Positions 41,901-43,264 of a DNA stretch of 43,264 nucleotides are shown here, piece by piece. Source of the stretch: SIG653 sp964509125. GTDB taxonomy: Bacteria > Bacillota > Clostridia > Oscillospirales > CAG-382. A model generated the notes under the pieces. That model searched no databases, had not been told where the DNA came from, and saw only the letters and a program-made list of their open reading frames with translations. The DNA is taken from assembly GCA_964509125.1 (NCBI GenBank), contig CAZDVZ010000016.1, positions 1 to 43,264 on the forward strand, read 5' to 3'. The translations under genes were made by a program, and so were the position numbers. Position 1 is the first letter of the stretch, and each line of letters opens with the position of its first letter.

Positions 41901-42750
41901 GATATTGCCTAGAAACGATTTGAGTAGTACAGTTCCAAACTTTGATACGTATAGAAAAACTGTTAGTGCCAATATGGAAGTTTGGGCATCTCAAAGACCT
42001 TGGTTTACAGTTCTTACCACAACATTGGGTTATGATCTTACTGGAGCAGAATTCCTTCAATATACCCAGCAACAAGATGGTGTACACCCTGCACCTTCAA
42101 ACTACTATATATTCACTCAAACAGTAGCGAAAAACGTAGATATTCTTTTGAAGGATGTATCATTTAGCAATGACAAAGTAATAGATTCTACATACGGTTC
42201 AACAGGTGTTAACTGGATTAAGCATACAAACTGGAATGTTGGAGAAATTGATAAAGCAACCAATTCAGGTTACATCGTTGAAGGTAAGCTCAAGATAACC
42301 GGTACGAAAACTGATGGTCATACCGCTCCTCACTTGCAAATTGGCTTTGATGAATATGCAGCGGCAAACGAAAGAATCTTGATTTGGGATGCTGAAAATG
42401 ACGGTGTGTATAACATATGCTTCCAAGACCAATATGGTTCGTCTACATTAACATACAAAACAGGCGACGTTTTGGAATGGAAAGTAGTTGTTTACGGTAC
42501 CCAATACTTCTTATTCATTAAGGACGCAGAAGGAGAATATCAGCTTGCACTTGCAAAAGTTGGTAACAGCTCAATCTCTACACCAAGACTTTCACTTGGT
42601 TCACAATACTGTGACAGTGAGTTCTTCGATATGCGTGTTGTATTGCAGGTATATAGAAAAACTGAATATGCTGCAGAAATCAGCGATCCAGTAATTCAAG
42701 ATGCTATAGCAAAATATACAACAGAAGGCGAATATCAAATTAATTCCTAA
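35998..42750 (+). CDS. Gene C: giant secreted multidomain protein with C-terminal SGNH hydrolase
   Basis: A 2250-aa paralog of gene B with the same order of parts: signal peptide (about residues 1-40, QPVKA-A), discoidin-like domain (about 43-258, ending LQFSEIEIYGE), gene A-like region (about 281-858), InlB-like repeats (about 856-1012), Ig-like segment, the domain identical to B (1283-1389), three Ig/Big-like repeats (about 1571-1815), SGNH hydrolase (about 1822-2048) and C-terminal beta-sandwich (about 2049-2222). SGNH residues are intact: S1873 (GDS), G1896, N1932 (GTNN), D2027 and H2030 (DGVHP). There is no membrane anchor or sorting motif at the end (EGEYQINS). GTGGAGGT precedes the ATG. 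Most of the protein differs from B at many positions, so the duplication is old. Substrate unknown; deacylation or deacetylation of a glycan is plausible. Confidence 0.85.
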   Translation: MKSKKFSVRISRIVLSLLVVIMCLSMVVSVVPTTSQPVKAATAELVNAAASANGGSYTVVGDQSYYNEKTADDGQKLNDGVTDKAYSLNTNHLCVDTGGTGYDQGKKAFSVVFKLDDKFSNFTQIKFKGVRIFVYNQSSNSNSQYAQRDFWWQQTKIEISDNGVDFTELTWDNSSTAQNPPESVNDSTSNCVWSGISGYVDANGDVKYTNVNTNGVKELNYYGDYLYRFDAFDAKYVRITANSYERYLQFSEIEIYGEYTEDYYQNEQYLDKEINDAGGLNPQYTVSDGNGGYKNMTSFDEMENGEKMFVVLVNAKYNMFLTSSLQTASTLVAGADPFKGVYYTKHAFDGSAIVENGPNSPSAESFVWLLQKDASGEFYSLKSYGENAGYYLTTHGQTVTGTDSAGNKLYQYVGLNSANSNRNPHTNTANVGSKWQIEQLSDTNGALVALKHAEAPDDQLYLNLNKASWIESCDLTNSYVQIAKKTTDELPTESQWYIYPILQGFNRNTLYGFSGYSSTCDTKDRDSSAVTYEFDTTIVSAATNKTMTHITDFSTTTAHTHYFRFTDDYDVANADANRTQNMRLTCDPTGSVGNGTWQISPINYNGYTSTPLALDAILFGSRDSSTLGFFDAYSGTNAVAAANQRFFIFYSMTESGGYHLSPACYDTYASDTNRQYSEVGFRMYTLYDPELDEMHTSDREQRYENSLLLKDLDKIPEGESLFYLKGYEDATSVNEDLQLTVKDVLVREVLDSEGNFVSYEPRTDAEGNELVIGEFVFDNDASTTGNASVKYVGGTGTMSTLGSYERLIWGATLGGKVADAYTSAIPTGYLYVGYTSVNIVEDNEENVCYRYFAPYKYNFTFDGNTFSAGIIEGITLNYADEGAIPENTYEKEYTITQVLNNGEGTVVDTVVYDFLSWNTAQDGTGESFENSEFFTGEKLYSNFQEDRYSLSTNITLYAQWEDSKDYTFETPTRDGHFFYGWSNLEDGITENDMVTGITGVSADATVYAYWIGVDISGISTSRDFLTVNHGVYNEDTLQSSIVIPADKVSYEWYIVSGKDSALKIEDNTGNTTYTIGDDLSGCTIRVDFIYEGMLVESAYSAYIYSDVLVDATPADGIGKDYVVNATIGAGETVIVDITADAGQIISGIVGADTLNGVQYNLYGVWDGEKVLIMTTGETLMKQDVGVATEGLLFDSYKVELINTTDAEVTLNGFAISYLPRVYKLIVKGGEYDVSYLEGVENYVDGERAVDGENNIYYYNDDAISLQIKIGAGYKLAAGSYITLNGVKVHPTYSVANSDGYVIFSSVNAYEYYIGRTDSMDDIIFDKEDIEAVVFFEIADNGETTKRELNFGPLGVKLYDKGTERKIRFGTVWYLDDYASDNSWTREKKFGTYILPLRNILKNKNDSNDFYAWIQTNGTDAQKTLAETWYSDFGSVTDSQKAMMLNLLAKFYEDWNATAEDNFASWKETAGDATDYTMSFGGAEGKVPADYYYLVEDKNGNYFIEYSAVLVNIPDGMVNTELVYIPYTSFVYDWHSGGFVAESSHPNNVFIYKAPEKIYTYNNPEGSYPAVGELIIEDITLTNGNTATINPTFTEDTFEITYTENSSAITIDENGVISTNAPTGAVVTVTATTLHHEVTFTVTVVGDLEIDDVEIVDDYDAVEIPLNFLDGTQYDVTYSEVEGLTFVDDTVSATIPGEYTVTATTDYHTVTFKVTVLENPGTVAIADADAYNYNHTGTLYYDTGDFTVATDFYPEIDNANFNDVFEYEYDSTKLTIDPEKQLIRPTTTAEEGTYPVTVKYKGKELTTFNVTVITEDTSYLYSTIDGYDGKWFGDGSECRDPWSFLRHSTEMTNRGTTWNEGANDGKTTLFIGDSIFDEVYWSTFSEHYPDDDAMILGRASATTHDWERTAINGWISDSNTKAPKNIVLNIGTNNLGDTWQSPEAVELALKRMLLVLHERFPEANIYWFKILPRNDLSSTVPNFDTYRKTVSANMEVWASQRPWFTVLTTTLGYDLTGAEFLQYTQQQDGVHPAPSNYYIFTQTVAKNVDILLKDVSFSNDKVIDSTYGSTGVNWIKHTNWNVGEIDKATNSGYIVEGKLKITGTKTDGHTAPHLQIGFDEYAAANERILIWDAENDGVYNICFQDQYGSSTLTYKTGDVLEWKVVVYGTQYFLFIKDAEGEYQLALAKVGNSSISTPRLSLGSQYCDSEFFDMRVVLQVYRKTEYAAEISDPVIQDAIAKYTTEGEYQINS
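39845..40162 (+). repeat. 318-bp segment identical to part of gene B
   Basis: Every base of 39845-40162 equals 31777-32094 in gene B (offset 8068), in frame in both genes and coding for the same 106 residues (from NGVKVHPTYSVANS to SWTREKK). Sequence just outside on either side differs. The block lies inside otherwise diverged paralogs. Confidence 0.95.
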
Positions 42751-42770
42751 GAATTAATCCTAAAAAAATT

Positions 42771-42805
42771 CTCCCGTCTACGAAAGTAGACGGGAGATAT
42801 TTTTG
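42771..42805 (+). terminator. Terminator of gene C
   Basis: A perfect 10-bp stem (CTCCCGTCTA / TAGACGGGAG) with a CGAAAG loop, then ATATTTTT. It lies 20 bp after the stop codon. Confidence 0.85.
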
Positions 42806-42828
42806 GTGCCTTTAAGGCGTGGAAATAA

Positions 42829-42848
42829 ACCCCCGGTTCTACCGGGGG
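42829..42848 (+). mobile_element. Left-end hairpin of an IS200/IS605-type element
   Basis: ACCCCCGGT-TCT-ACCGGGGG forms a compact, GC-rich subterminal hairpin about 100 bp before the transposase start. IS200/IS605 elements carry such hairpins near their ends, where the transposase binds single-stranded DNA. The right end is outside the window, so the element's borders cannot be fixed. Confidence 0.7.
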
Positions 42849-42865
42849 AAGAAAAAATACTTTAG

Positions 42866-42894
42866 TTTACGTAGAAAAACCTCCATGGTATAAT
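42866..42894 (+). promoter_or_regulatory. Candidate promoter of the transposase gene
   Basis: TTTACG (42866-42871), a 17-bp spacer, then TATAAT (42889-42894), about 50 bp before the transposase start codon. Confidence 0.5.
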
Positions 42895-42944
42895 GTGTAG
42901 GGCTTGACAACCGCACTACGCAGAAATACAAGGAGGTTTAAATT

Positions 42945-43264
42945 ATGTTTAAGAAGATAGAGAAAAACGAAATAAAAAGCACAGCGCATTCGAAGTATCG
43001 ATGTCAATATCATATAGTGTTTGCACCAAAGTACAGACGAAAAGAGATATATGGTCAAATAAAGAAGGATATAGGCGAGATACTTCGAGAGCTGTGCGAG
43101 CAGAAAGGTGTGGAAATTATCGAAGCAGAGGCATGCATAGATCATATCCACATGTTAGTGAGTATTCCGCCACACATTAGTGTATCACAATTTATGGGAT
43201 ATCTCAAGAGAAAAAGTTCACTAATGATATTTGATAGGCATGCAAACTTGAAGTACAAGTATGG
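42945..43264 (+). CDS. tnpA: IS200/IS605-family transposase TnpA, cut by the window edge
   Basis: A Y1-type HUH transposase that moves single-stranded DNA. The first 106 residues are present: the start MFKKIEKNEIKS, then SKYRCQYHIVFAPKYRRK, which is the typical IS200 N-terminus, and the HUH motif in IDHIHMLVSIPP. PHISVSQFMGYLKRKSS follows, as in the family. The catalytic tyrosine (usually near residue 125) lies beyond the window. AAGGAGG precedes the ATG. It lies just after the terminator of gene C. Confidence 0.93.
   Translation, partial: MFKKIEKNEIKSTAHSKYRCQYHIVFAPKYRRKEIYGQIKKDIGEILRELCEQKGVEIIEAEACIDHIHMLVSIPPHISVSQFMGYLKRKSSLMIFDRHANLKYKY

Noticed and set aside
42867..43151. 94-codon open frame on the minus strand at the right end
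   Set aside because: It lies opposite the transposase gene, which has the HUH motif and a good ribosome binding site.

Overview
The window looks like a scaffold piece from a spore-forming, low-GC Firmicute of the class Clostridia. The evidence is a complete Firmicutes-order S10-spc-alpha ribosomal operon (including the KOW-domain gene between map and infA), zinc-type S14, S4 and L36, a lid-zinc adenylate kinase, a sporulation sigma factor G gene, and strong AGGAGG ribosome binding sites. A run of exactly 100 N (19983-20082) marks a scaffolding gap, so the sequence is probably a draft or metagenome assembly. I cannot name the genus.

Layout. 1-285: short direct repeats and a hairpin terminator. 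286-3707 (minus strand): a membrane protein of unknown function, a Crp/Fnr-type regulator, a thioredoxin and a rubrerythrin with rubredoxin domains at both ends; together these look like a redox or peroxide defence group, with a palindrome on the rubrerythrin promoter. 3708-19853: a consensus promoter, a ~270-nt leader, then 31 co-directional genes from rpsJ to rplQ, closed by a terminator. rplV starts with TTG and infA apparently with CTG. 19821-20140: a 107-bp tandem repeat containing the assembly gap. 20243-21013: sigG, with a candidate sigma-F promoter. 21099-22035: a divergent SLOG-fold gene and XRE regulator sharing two palindromes. 22082-22999: cysteine synthase. 23137-25484: a TetR regulator with an ABC-2 exporter, under a promoter followed by two adjacent operators.

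25762-42750 is the accessory part and the most interesting one. Gene A (683 aa) encodes a secreted, C-terminally membrane-anchored protein. Genes B (2166 aa) and C (2250 aa) encode giant secreted paralogs. Each has a discoidin-like domain, the module also found in A, InlB-like repeats, Ig-like repeats and a C-terminal SGNH hydrolase with an intact catalytic set. Between B and C lie unexplained DNA and a broken second copy of the end of A. The order A-B-(broken A2)-C, and a gapless 56-bp promoter block shared by B and C, suggest that a two-gene cassette (anchored protein plus SGNH protein) was duplicated in tandem and that the second anchor gene was later destroyed. A 318-bp stretch that is identical in B and C points to recent gene conversion.

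The window ends inside an IS200/IS605-type transposase gene (42945 to the edge), preceded by its left-end hairpin.
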